A stretch of DNA of 64,000 nt from contig JANPWX010000173.1 of the NCBI GenBank assembly GCA_024734555.1, forward strand, positions 434,001 to 498,000. Direction: 5' to 3'. This stretch comes from Trochalopteron elliotii (taxonomy: Eukaryota; Chordata; Aves; Passeriformes; Leiothrichidae). The position numbers were made by a program, and so were the translations under genes. The notes beneath the pieces were generated by a model. The model was not told the origin of the DNA, did not search any database, and was given only the letters and a program-made list of their open reading frames with translations. Each line of letters starts with the position of its first letter. The stretch's first letter is position 1. This document shows positions 24,442 through 37,693 of this stretch, piece by piece.

Positions 24442-24502
24442 AAGATTTCATTCCACTTTCTTGAAAGGAAAAATTTCTTTTCAGGATCGGGAACGAAATC
24501 TT
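24442..24502. repeat. Intra-unit hairpin (best preserved example)
   Basis: AAGATTTCATTCC at 24442 pairs with GGAACGAAATCTT ending at 24502, and CTTGAAAGGAA pairs with TTTCTTTTCAGG around a short A-rich loop. Equivalent, differently decayed hairpins occur near 23207-23280, 24027-24095 and 24855-24937, so the hairpin is an ancestral part of the unit. Confidence 0.8.
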
Positions 24503-26670
24503 AAAATTCAGGAAGAAAGTCTCTCAAATGCTCTGGAATGTCGATATTATAATTTAAAATAAACTCTATTTTAAAAAATCCAAAAAAATTGGAAATGTTG
24601 TCACTGCCTCCAAAAGGACTTAGATCAAACGAGGGGCAGGGAAAAGGACCAAACTTTCTAATATTTCTCCAATTAAATTTCTAAAATAAGAGGGGAATAT
24701 TCAACAAATACAGAGGAGATAAAACTGGAAAAATGAAATGTTAAAAGAAAAAGGTCAGTAATCTGACACCAAATTAAAAAAAAAAAAAAAATGAATGGTA
24801 TGACATGAAGGGCAGGGAAAGGCACTGAAGCTTGCCCAATTAATCCTTACTGAAATCGCAAGATCATTCCCTTTCCTCTCGTTCCCTTACAGAAGTCTTC
24901 CTTTCAGGAAAAGGAACAAAATCTTGAAATCAGAGAACTTAGTCTCCCAAACGCTCTGGAAAGGAGTTATAATGGCAAAGAGTGCAAGTGCAAAAATGGA
25001 GAAAAAATGGTGGAAATGGAGTGACTGCAAGCAGATGGGCTGAGATGGAAAGAGGGACAGTGCAAAGGATGAAACTTGCCAAAACTACTCCAATTCATGT
25101 CCTAAAATCTGGGAGGAAAGGCCAAGCAGGAGAGAGGAGAAGAAGTGAAATATTAAAAATAAAAAATAATCCATGGGAAAACAATAAAAATGAATGGGAT
25201 GACAAGATATTAATGGAAATGGACTAAAGCTTTCCACATTAATCCTCTTTGAAATCGCAAGATTTAATTTCCACGTTTTTGTAACATGCAAACACTATGC
25301 CAAATCTTAAGCCAACTGAACAACATTCAGGCTGCCTTTTTGCTGGTTGAATCTTTTATACTCTGACCAGAACTTTCTACATATTAAAGCTGTCGCTAGT
25401 GGGCCCCTAATTAATTTTTTTACCTTGTTTATGTAAGGTAGTGTTTCAGAGTGATCTAGTCCAGTGTCCAGTACCTTTATCAGGTACTAAGTTCAAAGTA
25501 CAGATTTACAGGATGTAATATCCTTTCAGTTATTCTCAAAGGCTAGCTTATGGATGCAAGGGCTGGAATTCAGACTGTGCTAGGTGGGGGAGTGCCATTT
25601 TCTTTTTTTCCCCACCATTAAGTGTCAAAATACAAGAGAGTTCTCACAGTTCCTTAGGTAATAATCTATCCTTACTATTTGGCTAAGATACTTGAATACA
25701 CCATAATAATAATTATTTGATCCTTTTGATACTTAAAACTCAAAGATCAAACACCAGAGCCCTAAAATAATATCAGATTTTTATTCAGGATGCAAAAGTG
25801 ATCACTCTTAATTTGTTTGCTCTGAACATCAACACTTCAAAATGTCAATTGTTTCTTATATACCCCTTTTTTTCCCCTATAGCTCAAGTTTATTTATACT
25901 TCTTCGAATACTTGGATCAAGTGTCATCTTATATGAAACAAGTCAGATAATCTGAAACCAGGTCAAAGGACTAATACTGTTTTTCGCTCAGTGGAGCTCC
26001 AGCAAAACAGCCAGTGTCACAGAATTCTTCCTCGGATTTTATCAAAGAAGGGTTGAAAATGACACAAACATAAACCAGAGATGCTGGAAATTTCCAGAGG
26101 GACAAGTTCATGAGTTTGATGATTATAGTCACTTTTTTGCATTTTTCCAAGTAATATTTTGATCCCTAGCTAAAATGAAACTGAAGCTGGAGCACAGCAC
26201 CTGTACTTTTTCCTCTCCCCTGCTGGGTAGCAGCTTACTGAAAACCACCTGTATTTATGCTAGTTTTTTGAATGGAAGACAGCTTTGGCAATCAGGCAGC
26301 TGAACCAGATGTCCCAACGCAGTTTTTGAAAACTAAAAATAATAATATAGCTATTTAGAACACTGATAGAAAAGGACTAGTACACTGGTTTCCTCTAGGA
26401 AGAGGTTTGGGGTTTTCTTTAACCCAGGTTCCTATCAGCGATCCTGATTTCCAGTGAAATCCACACAGAGCTGCATCTGCAGAGCAGAAAATATACTGAC
26501 CCACAGCAAAGAAACAAGCCTCTGGGAAAAGAGGAAGATTTTGCATATGAAAACCAGCTCACCACACACCTATGCAATGACACTGAGCTCAGGGTTTTCT
26601 ATAACACCCTTCCATTTGTCCTAGAGATAAGTTGGTAAAAAATGCATACAAAAACATCTAGCTTTCTGAA

Positions 26671-26695
26671 ATAAACAAACAAACAAACAAAAAAA
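26671..26695. repeat. (AAAC)n simple repeat
   Basis: Four AAAC units followed by an A run. Confidence 0.9.
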
Positions 26696-29600
26696 TTAAA
26701 GCTGTTTATTCCCTAGATTTCAAAATACTTTAGCACTCACTAAACATTAAACAAGCGTACATCAGGCAGTGGAAAGTATTTTAGTAATGCTAATGAGTTT
26801 TTTTCAAAACAAATAAATGTTCCTGCTATTATCAGTTGTCATTACCTTCTATTTATAGAGTTACATTCAGACATTAAAAATAGAGTTTAATTAGTTCCTA
26901 GACTTGCTTATGATCACCATCACCTTTTTCCTAAGGGAATCATAAGAAATATTTGATTTGCTGTGTGGGTTTATTCAGCTCTCAAGCATCTTTATTCCTT
27001 TTTTTTTAACATGAAATGATAAGATTTTTACAGAGTAGTATATTTGCCATTGGCACTGATGGAAAAGGGTGTTTATTACAACACGTGTTGTTTCTTCCCA
27101 GTCTCCCAGTTCCAGGTAGCAATTCCATCCATTGCTGCCCGTAGCTGAATAATTAGCTTTTCAATAACTGAGCTTCTTGTGGAGACAGAATGGAAGAATT
27201 AGCAATTTGCCTGCACACCTTCAGTGCAAATGTTGCCTCTCAGGGGAATATTACATCCATTTCCCAAGTGTGGTTAAAATGTATGCATCCAGCAAAAGAA
27301 ATGTTTACAGAAATACTGGCTACCAAAATCAGACCAGGTACTGCAGCAAACTCAGTTTAACTCATTGTCTCGGCAGTGTTTTGGGAGTTTTATTATTTTA
27401 TTAATAAAAAAATTATCAATGGGAAACAAAAAACTGCAGCATGGTAAACACTGATGACAGATATTAGATATCAAATAAGATTTTTTTTTTCCCCACTTCT
27501 AAGGCACTATGGCCTTGAGCAACTCTCACTGGGGCAAGGACACAAGGACTAAGGGACTGCAGCCACGGGTGATGCACAGGTAAGGCAGAGGAAAACCAGT
27601 AGTAGCAGAGGAGCAACAGAGACAAAGTGTGACACAGAGTCCCCAGCCTCCTGCACCAAGGGTTTGTGAGGCACCAAGTGCAACACCCAGCAAAAGAGGA
27701 TGTGAGACCATGATGGGGGAAGAGAGGTGTTGGACTGATATTAAGCTCAGAAGAGGGAGAGTTCTTTCCCAAGGTGCTTGGATTGTTTATTTTCTGTCTC
27801 TTATAACCTGAATCAGTGATGAAAATTTTGTGTTAACTAGAAATACTTGGGAAAATTAAGTAAAATTCCTACCTGAGCTACTTTTGCCTGCAACAATGTG
27901 TAATACAGATATTATGCCCATATCTATCTATCATCTAGATGCCGATGTTGTATGACTTTTAGAGCTTGAGTCAAGATTTTATTTCATTTCATGCCCATTT
28001 CTCATGACTACCGTTATCAGTCCAGAGAAACACAACTTCTGTTCAGTCCACTCAAATGAAAAAGGACCCAAAGTGCCAAGTTCAGACTAGGTGTAAAAAG
28101 CTAGCTGCAAAGAACAGGGATTTTCCTATCCTGATATAGTCAGGTTGCCTAAATAAGCGTCATCTGATCCTCTGCCATATAATCATCCTTGCTATTAGAG
28201 ATCTCTTAAATTATGTTTTATATCACCTAACTGGTTGATAGGAAAAAGAAAAGAAAGCTCAAAAACATGAAAATTGACAAATGTTAAATAGCTATTTTAA
28301 ACATGTTATTTTGCTGATCAACACAGAACTAAAGCAGGATATATAAATTCAAAGTTGGAAAGAAGCTGTCAATTCTACTTCACCAGTGTTTTGGGATAGA
28401 ATCAGTTTTACAAGCCTCAAGTCACTAAAGCCACAGCCCTCATATAATTTTTTTAAAGTTTTATTACATGAGTGTGAAAGCTGATTTGTTTGAAATGTAT
28501 TAGAATGCCAGCATCCAAGGATATTTACAGAAGCCAGCTCTCAGAGAACTACATAAGACAAAATACAGCATCACACCTTTCAGAAATTGCATTTTCACTT
28601 GCATTTCTGGGATAGATTTTTGCCATATATTTGGATCTAGAAGTGAGAGACTGTAACCATAATATATAAACAACAAAAATAGCTGAAACTGAAAAGCACC
28701 ATAGGACTAACTGTAAGAATTAGAATCAGTGAGATGTAAGCAAGAATGAAAAACCTGAGTGGTTTTAATTTTCTTCCATATATACTTTTGGGTTCAGAAA
28801 TCAACTTGTATAATTTACTAGCACTGCCATCATTAAGGATTTAAAAGGAGTCTGTAGTGCAGTTACCCATTTATTGTGAGTACATTTTGCTGTCAGCCTA
28901 CAACAACCTGCAACTAAAAAGGTACATGGCCACCAAAAGCCTTTGTGGACTCAGGCATAAACTCCTGGGAGCTGGTAAGCACAGACATGAACAGCCACAA
29001 TTTTAGAGAAACTTCTTCCACTTTTCATATTAAACATACCTTAACGATACCCCCCTCAGGAAGACAGGTGCTCCATACTCACCTCAAGAGTACATTCACT
29101 GGAGACTTCCATCTAGGGCAAGATCATCTTTTTCTGCTTCCTAGAAATTCAGTCATTAGTGACTACTTGGAAACCATCCCTTTACCCTGAGCTACTGGGA
29201 ACGTGATCAAATTCAGCATAAAAGTTTGCAATTATTATATATTAGAGCTCATTTGGATTAAGTCTGCATCATTCAAAGAGGTCCATTGCTAATTTTAATT
29301 TTACTTTGGAACCAGCTTCTTTGCCTCCCATAGTGGTACTCAAGATGTATCATAAAAGAAATAGTTTGACATACCACATAGGGAGAATTAAAGCTCTCAT
29401 ACACATGAGGATCTTGATAGTGATTAAATTCTACATAAAAATATTTATTAAGAGTAAGTTAAAATCACTACCATAAAGCAAGATTTTGTCTACTTCCAAA
29501 CAACCCAAATTTAATCCATTCCCTTCCCCCACCTCTGAAAAAGTAATTAAGATAGCAGCATACATAGTCTAAGAAATCTTCATTATATTAAAACCCCAAA

Positions 29601-30811
29601 TCACATACTAGATAAAATCCAGAATTAAAGTTAGAATAACATGCCAGAAATTGCAACTGTAAAAATGGGAGTATTTTCATCTTGGATATAGAAATGAAGA
29701 TCACACTAAATTTGTCACAGGCAGGAGGGGACACTGGGATAAAGTACTTTGTTAACAGGTAAATTTAGTGCTAGATTCAAACGTCATGAAGATAATACTT
29801 CTTCACTAGAAAAAAGAAGAAAGTTTCAGTTTTATACCCCACACTACTGATGTTCAGTGTTACAGCCAGTGCAGCTTTAAATGCATATTTATCCACATCA
29901 TAACTCATTTTGTTTCCAGAGATGCTCATTTCTAATTAAAAAAAAAGGTGTACACCATGGCTCCTCAAAAAAATAAGTGATTAAAAAAACAGGATTTAAA
30001 AATTGAATTAACATTATAACACTTCACTGAGTGTTCTAAAGGATTACCCTGGTGACTTCAACTATAAGAGTAACTCTGCCTATGTCATTTTGTGTAAGGC
30101 TTGCTATTACAACCAGAAGATCAAATTAAAAAAAAAAAAAAGCTTTTTAAAAAGTGGAAGATATTTAAATTTTTAAGACAACCACTGGTAAACGTGGCCT
30201 GAGAAAAAATTTGCATCAGACAAACATTTTGGTGCCTTTGGGGGATTTATTAGAAATATTAGGGGTAGAGTCAATATAGATAGCAAGAGAAAGCCCTGGC
30301 AAGGGCCTGCCAAATCTTAGTGGGAGCTTCAAAAACATTTTTTCCAGCAGAAAATTTGTGGATACTATTAAGGTACAGAAGAAAAAGGATAGATCTGCAA
30401 GTGCATTGGGCCTGGGAAGCAGCAGCCAAGGAAAAGAGCTGGCTGCAAAGGCATCTGTTTCAGGAGAAAGTCTGGATCAGGGCTGTACATCCTGGACTCT
30501 AGATTTTTTGGGGATTATTTTTAGAATGTGAGCTGGGGCAAAATGAAAGCCTTCATTCTATTGTGAGTTAATCTACCAAGCACTTGTACTCTTAGGTGTG
30601 TGCTTCCACTGCTTCTGAACCGAGGGAACCTTTCTTTCACTTACTGAATTACAGGGGGAAAGTCCGAGTTTGTTTAAGGTAAGGTTGTTCTCATGTTTCA
30701 TCAGGTCAAGCTCAGCTATATCAAGCTGTATTCTCAGAACAGCCCAGTCATCACGATCTTGGTGGACTTGACCTGTCCTCTGCTGCCCTTTGATACCAAT
30801 ATTCAGCTGTC

Positions 30812-30830
30812 AAAAAAAAAAAAAAAAAAA
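30812..30830. repeat. Poly-A tract (19 bp)
   Basis: An uninterrupted run of A. The sequence to its left (30690-30811) could in principle be the 3' end of a processed retrocopy, but no source gene is recognisable and no flanking duplication was found. Confidence 0.9.
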
Positions 30831-33800
30831 GTGCACTGGCCATTTGACTTAATATTCATCCATCTGTTTTGCATTTTCAGCACTTAAACTCACTGCCTTT
30901 CATCATTTTACTCTATAAATTTTGTCCTAAGGCAGAAACAGAAAGGAAAGTAGGAAGCCCGATTTGTTCTTTGCAGCTAAATTCTCATTTTAGTTACAGT
31001 GGCATCAATCTGGTACGTTAAGTAAAATAGTGAAGTTATTATAGTGAGTAATGGCTGAAAACTAATTCACATTGCCTGAATCATAGCAAATGACAAGGTG
31101 TTTCAAACAGTTCTTAAATCAACTCTCCTCTGTCCCGAGAGGCATTTTCACCTGTATCATTATGACACTACCTACTAATTGGTTCAGTACCAGAAAGAAG
31201 CAGCACTATTGGAAGATAGATTGTAAGGAATCTTCCTAGCAGCAGTCATGCTTATTACAGCCTGGTCTTTCCAAAACCATGATTCCCTTGTTGCCTCTTC
31301 CTGGGGTTCTCTGCTGGATGCTACACAAGCACTTTCTTCAGTAACCATGGGAACCAACCCCAGAGCATTATTTGGGATGCAAAGGCTTGACCAATGTTTT
31401 TAACTCACATTGATGCTTTGTTTTAAGGATCCAGGCCTATTAACATAAAGGTTTTTACAGATTAGTGGTTTTCCTACTTGAAAAACACAGTAAAGGTCAG
31501 CTGTTGAAAATATTAATTCTGCATTTCAAGCAGAGATTTATAGTTCCGTGTAGAAAACTGTCCTTTTCAGTGAATAACTGCAGCAGTAAAAAAATAAAAC
31601 TATCTATCATGAACACATGAATTTTTTAGTAATCCCATGACCAATTTAAACAATGCATCCTTGAAAATGGAAATCTTGAGTTCTCTTTCTCCATCATACA
31701 TTGGCTGTTAATCTTGTTTGAGATAGCCAAACCACCTGTGCCTCAATCTCTGCATTAACCTACATCAAAATACAAAAACACCTGGTTGCTGAGCCATTTC
31801 ATCCATTCAGGCATGTTAAGCTCATTTCCCATACAGAAGTAATAGAGAAAATATTAATATTAAAAGTTTTGATTTCATGATCAAATGTCATGGCAAAGAA
31901 CAACTGAGCATAAAAAAATCCTGTCACCTACAAAACCTCCTGAGTAGACACAACTGGATATCTAAGAAAAATGTGCTATCATCTGAAATTTATTCCATAT
32001 TCTCTGCTTTGTTTGGATCATAAATATTCCAAAGCACAGTCTCTTCCTCCATTTGAGTCTCCATTGCTTGACTGGCAAAAATGTTTGATTTTTATTTTTC
32101 CATTTAAAAGAAGTTTTGCTTATATTCAATTTCTTAAGAAAGACTCAAGACTACTGTCTAGTAGATTACATTTAAATGACTTATCCACTCTTAAGGCACA
32201 TTTGGAATGATTACATTGTTGTTTTCATCAATACACGAGGAGAATATATCAAGTGAAATCTAAGATAATTTAGGCAAATTTCTAGTTTATCTGTATGATT
32301 ATTTTCTGTTTTCCAACAAATATTTAACTTACAAAAGGTGATGTAGGCAACTTTGCATTAAGAAATGGTAGTATCTTGCTGTCACCACAAACCATAAATT
32401 TATTCGCGACAGTGCTAAAATCCCACTTTTACTCTGTAAAAATGTAAGCCAAACATTTTTAAATAGGGTTATACCACTATACACTTATGGCATGGTTTTT
32501 CATAATTGTTGATGGTGTTACAATGTCAAGGCTAAACCTCTTACAGGGCAGTTGCTGTCAAAACTACATTTACTTTGATTCTAATGCTGCCTTCTAATCA
32601 AGAAGCCAAACCAAAGTTCACAGGACCAAGTTAACAAATCAGGCAGCAAGTATTTAAAATTAAGTTAATGTGGTAAAAATACAAGCTCCTTAATGATGGC
32701 CTTTATCCTAGAGAAGGAGCTATATTCATACCGATGTTATTTAACAACTCAGAGAGTTTCAGGGATGAAGGGTTTTATTTTCCTAAAATTAAAACCACTG
32801 GGTAACGTCTTTATCCAAATGCTGGGACTAAGTAAATAAAATGAACAAATACTCTGTTTGTTATTTCTACCATCTTATTTCTATTATATTTGTAAACTGT
32901 TTTGCAATGATTTTTTGGGTATTTGGATCTCCTTCTATCCTCAAGCATTACCATGACACACACACACCCCTTTAGTCAGAACTAATTTTGAAAAGCACAT
33001 ATAACTGTTAAACCATTCTTCGCAGTGTCGAAATAAACATTACTAAAATCATAGGCACTACTGTAAAGTAACAAAGCACCTCAATATTTTTCTGTGGAAT
33101 CCTTTTACAAGAGAATAAAAATTTCCTTGAGGAAAGCATTTGTGAATTCATCCTTGTATTACCTCTTCCAATATTCCAGATCTGTGTACAAAGCACAAAC
33201 TAGCCTTTTAAGAGCACAAGGTAATAAAGATCAGTAGACTGTATCTTCTAGTGCTGGAGAAGAGTGGAAAGAGGGGGAAAAAAGGAAGAAAGTTTTTTAG
33301 ACACAGATCCCAAAATCAGAATTCACCCCTGGCCCCCACACCTGTGCCTTCACTGCATAGAGGCATAATATGGGATACACATTACAGGATGGTGTACACC
33401 ACCTTCCAAGCAAGCCTTGTCTCTGGCTAGATACTTCAACCAACATAAAGACAACAATGCCATATGATTTGGGTGTTTCTCGCAGAAAATCAAGCCAGCA
33501 TGAAGCCATACTGCTTTTCCTGCAAATCCTGCAGTGCAGATACCAGGATGCACACCTGTGTGCAGGCAGATCTGGCCAGGGGTAATTGTCAAGAAGTGTC
33601 AACACACCCTCCTGTAATGACAGAGTAGCAAGGTCATGAAAGTTTGGTTTCTTTTTTTTAATTCTGTTATTGTACCAGTATTTTTAACCAGTCTTTCCTC
33701 CTAGTCAGGCAACTATCCTTTGTTGTATATTTTTTTATTCGTATAGACCTTTCAAGAGAGATCTCAATAACATCTTTGCTATGGATCCTATACACCAAGT

Positions 33801-35045
33801 CTGGACATCTGAGGGCAGACTCTCACAATGTTTGGGTCCATCCAAAGCAGCCCATGAGAATTACTGATCTTTAATGTATCAATAACATTCTAAGAGCCTA
33901 AAGAAGATACAGCCAGGTTCACTTGGATTTTTTTTCCATCAGTGAAGAAAACAGAAAATTGACTGCAGACCTTATTTGTTTTCTGTGTGCTTTTCTTTCT
34001 TATTTTGTCCAAGGACTACTTAAACCCCACAGGTTTCTTGTGTTCACAGCAATTCACCTCCAAGCAAGGCACAGGAAGACTCAGGAGAATAGTTTACAGA
34101 CTAATGCAAGGTTCAGCAACAAAAGATCTGATCACAAAGCAGTGTTTTCAGGGAAAAATGTTTATCCTATTTGTCTTGTGTTTAGAACCATCATTTAAGT
34201 CATTCTGTTTTGTGAGCTGGTCTCCAAAGGAGCCACTTTCCTCCACACAGGGATTGCACAGGATCCTGCCACTCCCATTGTACCTGTGCATTCTCTTTCA
34301 CATGTTAAGTGCCATCAACTGTTATCAGCAGTTTCAAATGACTCCCCTATGAAAATTACCTTTTTATAATACATAGTTCAAATTTATTACCTTATCATGA
34401 ATGTCACTAGAAAAAAATGTTTCTAAAATGAGAGGTAAAAACAACATAAATGCAAGTAAAACAGCCCAACTATCGAATAATATTTTTGATAAAACATTGA
34501 TTTTAAATGACAATAAAATTGGTTTTTACTGTCTAATCAACAACATTGAGTTGCATTCTAAGATTTCTCCACTGTTATGAATTCACATAATGGTGCATAG
34601 AGACATTTACAAATCTGTCCCATACGCAAACTACAAACATCAGAATACTCATTTTTGTCTGCACTAAACAAGCCATGACAATATACACACTGCTCTAATT
34701 GTTGGCTCAATTTGGTGAAAAATGAGCTGGCATCAGGATATGATACCCTCAAACAACAGAGCAGCTGACTCAAAGTGACATAACTTTCATGTTGTTGGTA
34801 AGAAACAACTACCAGATATGCTACACAGGAGGGAGACCACTGGGGTTTTTTTCTTCCCTATATCAGGGAGATATAAAGTCCTACAGCTATCTTGAAAAAA
34901 AAAATCAGCATTAAAAAAAACCCAAAAGAAATAACAACTCTTTCCTTATTACAACATAGTGTGTGGGTTGTTTTCTAAAAAAATTCCCAGATAGGAATGA
35001 TACTTGCATGGATTTTGATTTTGCAAGATCTTGTCTTCAAAAGAA

Positions 35046-35150
35046 AGACAAAATCATAGAATCTTTAACATTTTAAAAGACCTCTCAGATCATCAACTGC
35101 AACCGTTGTTGGAAAATGTTCATCCAAGGACCAGACCCAAAAACTATACC
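35046..35150 (-). mobile_element. CR1 LINE 3' end remnant, minus strand
   Basis: AATCATAGAATC, then TTTTAAAAGACCTCTCAGATC, then ATCAACTGCAACCGTT is the reverse complement of the CR1 3' terminus. Intact minus-strand copies read like 'gaaaagacctctaagatc' followed by 'atcaagtccaacc'. The remainder, with 'catccaaggaccagaccc', decays quickly. The overlapping frame 35031-35360 is not a gene. Confidence 0.75.
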
Positions 35151-36167
35151 ATCTACTACACCTTTTATTTTGTGGTGATAAAAACACAGTGTTATCTTCG
35201 AAAATTACTTCCACTAAATTCTCCTGTTATTTTCATTTATTTTCATAACAATATTTTCAAATTAACTTCAGACAATACCTGCAAAGTAGCCATTTGCACA
35301 AGATTATGTGTAAAAAAAAAGAGTGAGTATTTGCAGATTAATTATTTTAAACCAGTATAATTCATTAATTTTTTTTCACAGGCTTGAAATATCTTCTACC
35401 TATGACAAGTGTGTGGTGAACCACAGGCTTTCCTGAGGTTTTGCATTTCATCTCGTGATTTAGCTAAAATTTCCTAAAACCTTCAGTAACACAGTTTTCA
35501 ATTGCCTTCATAACCTGTATGATTTTAAAATGTCTCTTACTCCTAGTTTTAACAAAGCCATTCAGCACTTAAATGCGACTTTTCTTTTTAATGATGAAAA
35601 CCACCCTAATTCTAAGACCAGAAAATGCTAGATTCAGTGACCGACTCAGAATATTGTCAAGAAGACACTTTCCAGTGTTGTTCTAATAGCTGCATTATTC
35701 ATTGTTTCTCTATAAGGTAAAAAAATATACTTTGAAAAATCCTAATTTTTCCAATTGATTTACATAAAAATAGCTTTAGCATTTACAGGGGGAAAATGCA
35801 TATTTAAAAAAAAAATATGGAGCATTTCTAAATATCCTTTTAAGAACAAAGATCTTGCCCAGATAACCAAAACCAGTAAAACATCTGCTACTGAAAAGAT
35901 AAGAACTAAATTTGACGACTACATTTTAGATCCACAGTTAGAGAGTTTTGTGGCACATGTCATATGCTCTTTGCTTCCTATTAACACTAAAATAACCAGA
36001 ACAATTTGCAAATCTGAAGGAAATGACACCGTGTCTTGCAATAGAACCAACTGACTTTATTTCCTCTCTCCCAGAGATAAATGAGAGGAAAGAAAAATTT
36101 GGACTCAGTAGAGAGCTTCACAAAAGAAAAGAGTAGAGGGAAATTATTATAGATTACTCTTGATTAT

Positions 36168-36230
36168 AGAAAGGAAAAGGAAAAGAGAAAGAATTAAACA
36201 GATAGAAAAGAGGGGGGAAAGACAGAAAGC
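36168..36230. repeat. GA-rich low-complexity tract
   Basis: An almost pure purine strand (AGAAAGGAAAAGGAAAAGAG-like), with an A(G)6 run near 36210. Confidence 0.8.
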
Positions 36231-37693
36231 TTTCCAGACTCAGTGCTGCGTTCACCTTCCTCCTTAAGAGAGATTAAAACCTTGGTAGTTAATCTCGCAT
36301 CAAACATCCCAGAAGTCTTACTTGGTAAAATTCATGGGGTCAGATCCTTTTCTATAACATACATATCTTGCCCAAGATGTGTTTTGGGCTCATATACTGC
36401 ATAATTTTATTTTCCATGCAACAGCAATCTCTTTGCTGTATCCCTTCTTGCACTGACCAGTAAATTTCACAGCAAGGAAAAATATGTTTGTAATATAGAT
36501 TGGAAGTACAACATTATAGACCTCTTACACATTGGGGGAGGTTTCAGGCTTAAAGAAGTCAAAAAAATAAGCAGAAAATAAATAGTAATTCTAAAGGAAA
36601 ATACCATTGGTCAGCATAGGAATTCATTTGTTTTCTGGTTTTGAATTTCCTGCTGCTTACCAAACAGAAATATAGGGGTTTGTTGTCCAAAGAAGAAAAT
36701 ACATTTGTAGGAAATTGAAGGCTGAAGCCTCTGAGCACATATCAGGTTATTTTGATATATCCTGGTCATAAAGACAACAAAATAAATTATTCTATATAAA
36801 CAGTCCTCACACTCCTAAGAGTCTGCAGAAAAATGTGCACACAAAAAAATGATTCAGCATATTCATTGCCAGGCTTTAAAATTGCTTTACATAATTTAAT
36901 GAAATTTAAATACAATTAACGGGTGAAGATTTGATGTCCAAACTCTTGTTTCAGTATTTTTTATTTCATGGACTAAGCAGAAAACCCTAAAAGAGAGGAG
37001 CTTCAATTAGCTTTATTCTATTCAGATTTAAAAATTAGACAAATAGGTGACTCAGAATGTACCTATTTAGTTTAGAATAAAAATAATTACATAAAAAACT
37101 TGGGATTGTAGCATTTCCTGTAATGCAAATAGTCAAGTCTGTTTGTCAGGAGGCCTTATATCAAAATAATCTAGTCAAGATTACCAAAACAGAGATGTTT
37201 AGGGGGTTAGATTTTTGTCACATCCCACTTTTTATTTTTCCTTCACTTTTGAGCAAGCCAAGTAATGCAGATCTCCTATCAAACGATGCCAAACAAATTT
37301 AGTTCTCCTGAAAACTGCGATTTGCAATAAGTCCATTTGTGCATTTGAGCTTCTCTTAGCTCTTCCACTCTGTGCTCTATTGCCTTTTCAATGAGAAACT
37401 GAAACTGAAATAATGTTTAGCAAGCCTGGGACAGGAAAACTGGGGGGGTTTTACATCCAGTTTAAAGCCCTAAGTAGAATAGAGCTCAAATTCTGGTTCA
37501 GAGTTTCTTAACAGTAGTAAACAATTCCACATTTACTCACATTTTAGGAATGGGAGCAATGACTCTTCTGATCTCAGTACAAAGAAAAAAAATTAACAAC
37601 TTTGGGAAGTTTCTCAGTACAAATTGCCCCCAGCTGTAGGTGCCTGTTCCTGGCTACAGTGTTCCTTATCAAGATGCACCAGCCCCCAGTGCA

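Larger units (their letters stand above)
21594..25275 (+). repeat. Complex tandem array, ~350-425-bp diverged units
   Basis: Repeated landmarks recur in fixed order: a hairpin ending GAACGAAATCTTGAAATCAG; GCTCTGGAAAGGA; AATCAGAAAATTT; a segment like CAAATGGACTGAGATGAAAT; AATTCTAAAATCAGGGAG; GGGATGACAAGAAGTGCAGG; then CTTGCCACATTAATCCTC. The GGGATGACAAGAAGTGC landmark lies at 21906, 22907, 23150, 23955, 24380, 24797 and 25196. After subtracting the inserted LTR the forward spacings are about 350, 243, 425, 417 and 399 bp. The block at about 23244-23870 is inverted. Units are clearly related but diverged, so the array is not young. Open frames inside it, including the longest in the window at 21552-21986 minus, are low-complexity (Phe/Leu or Lys-rich) and differ between units. 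I do not recognise the unit as a known family. Confidence 0.88.
25276..35045. other. Mostly AT-rich non-coding DNA, no supported gene
   Basis: About 9.8 kb without a recognised gene or transposon. It contains an (AAAC)n tract at 26671-26695, poly-A runs at 30128-30141 and 30812-30830, and a short (CA)n at 32957-32967. Two GC-richer patches stand out, 27480-27800 and 33300-33610, each with a minus-strand frame of 102 codons. Neither translation has a domain I recognise and neither has clear splice or promoter context. The stretch about 26820-27000 is complex AT-rich sequence of the kind often conserved, but this is untested. Confidence 0.55.

Noticed and set aside
30690..30830. Processed retrocopy ending in the poly-A tract
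   Set aside because: No parent gene recognised and no flanking duplication found.
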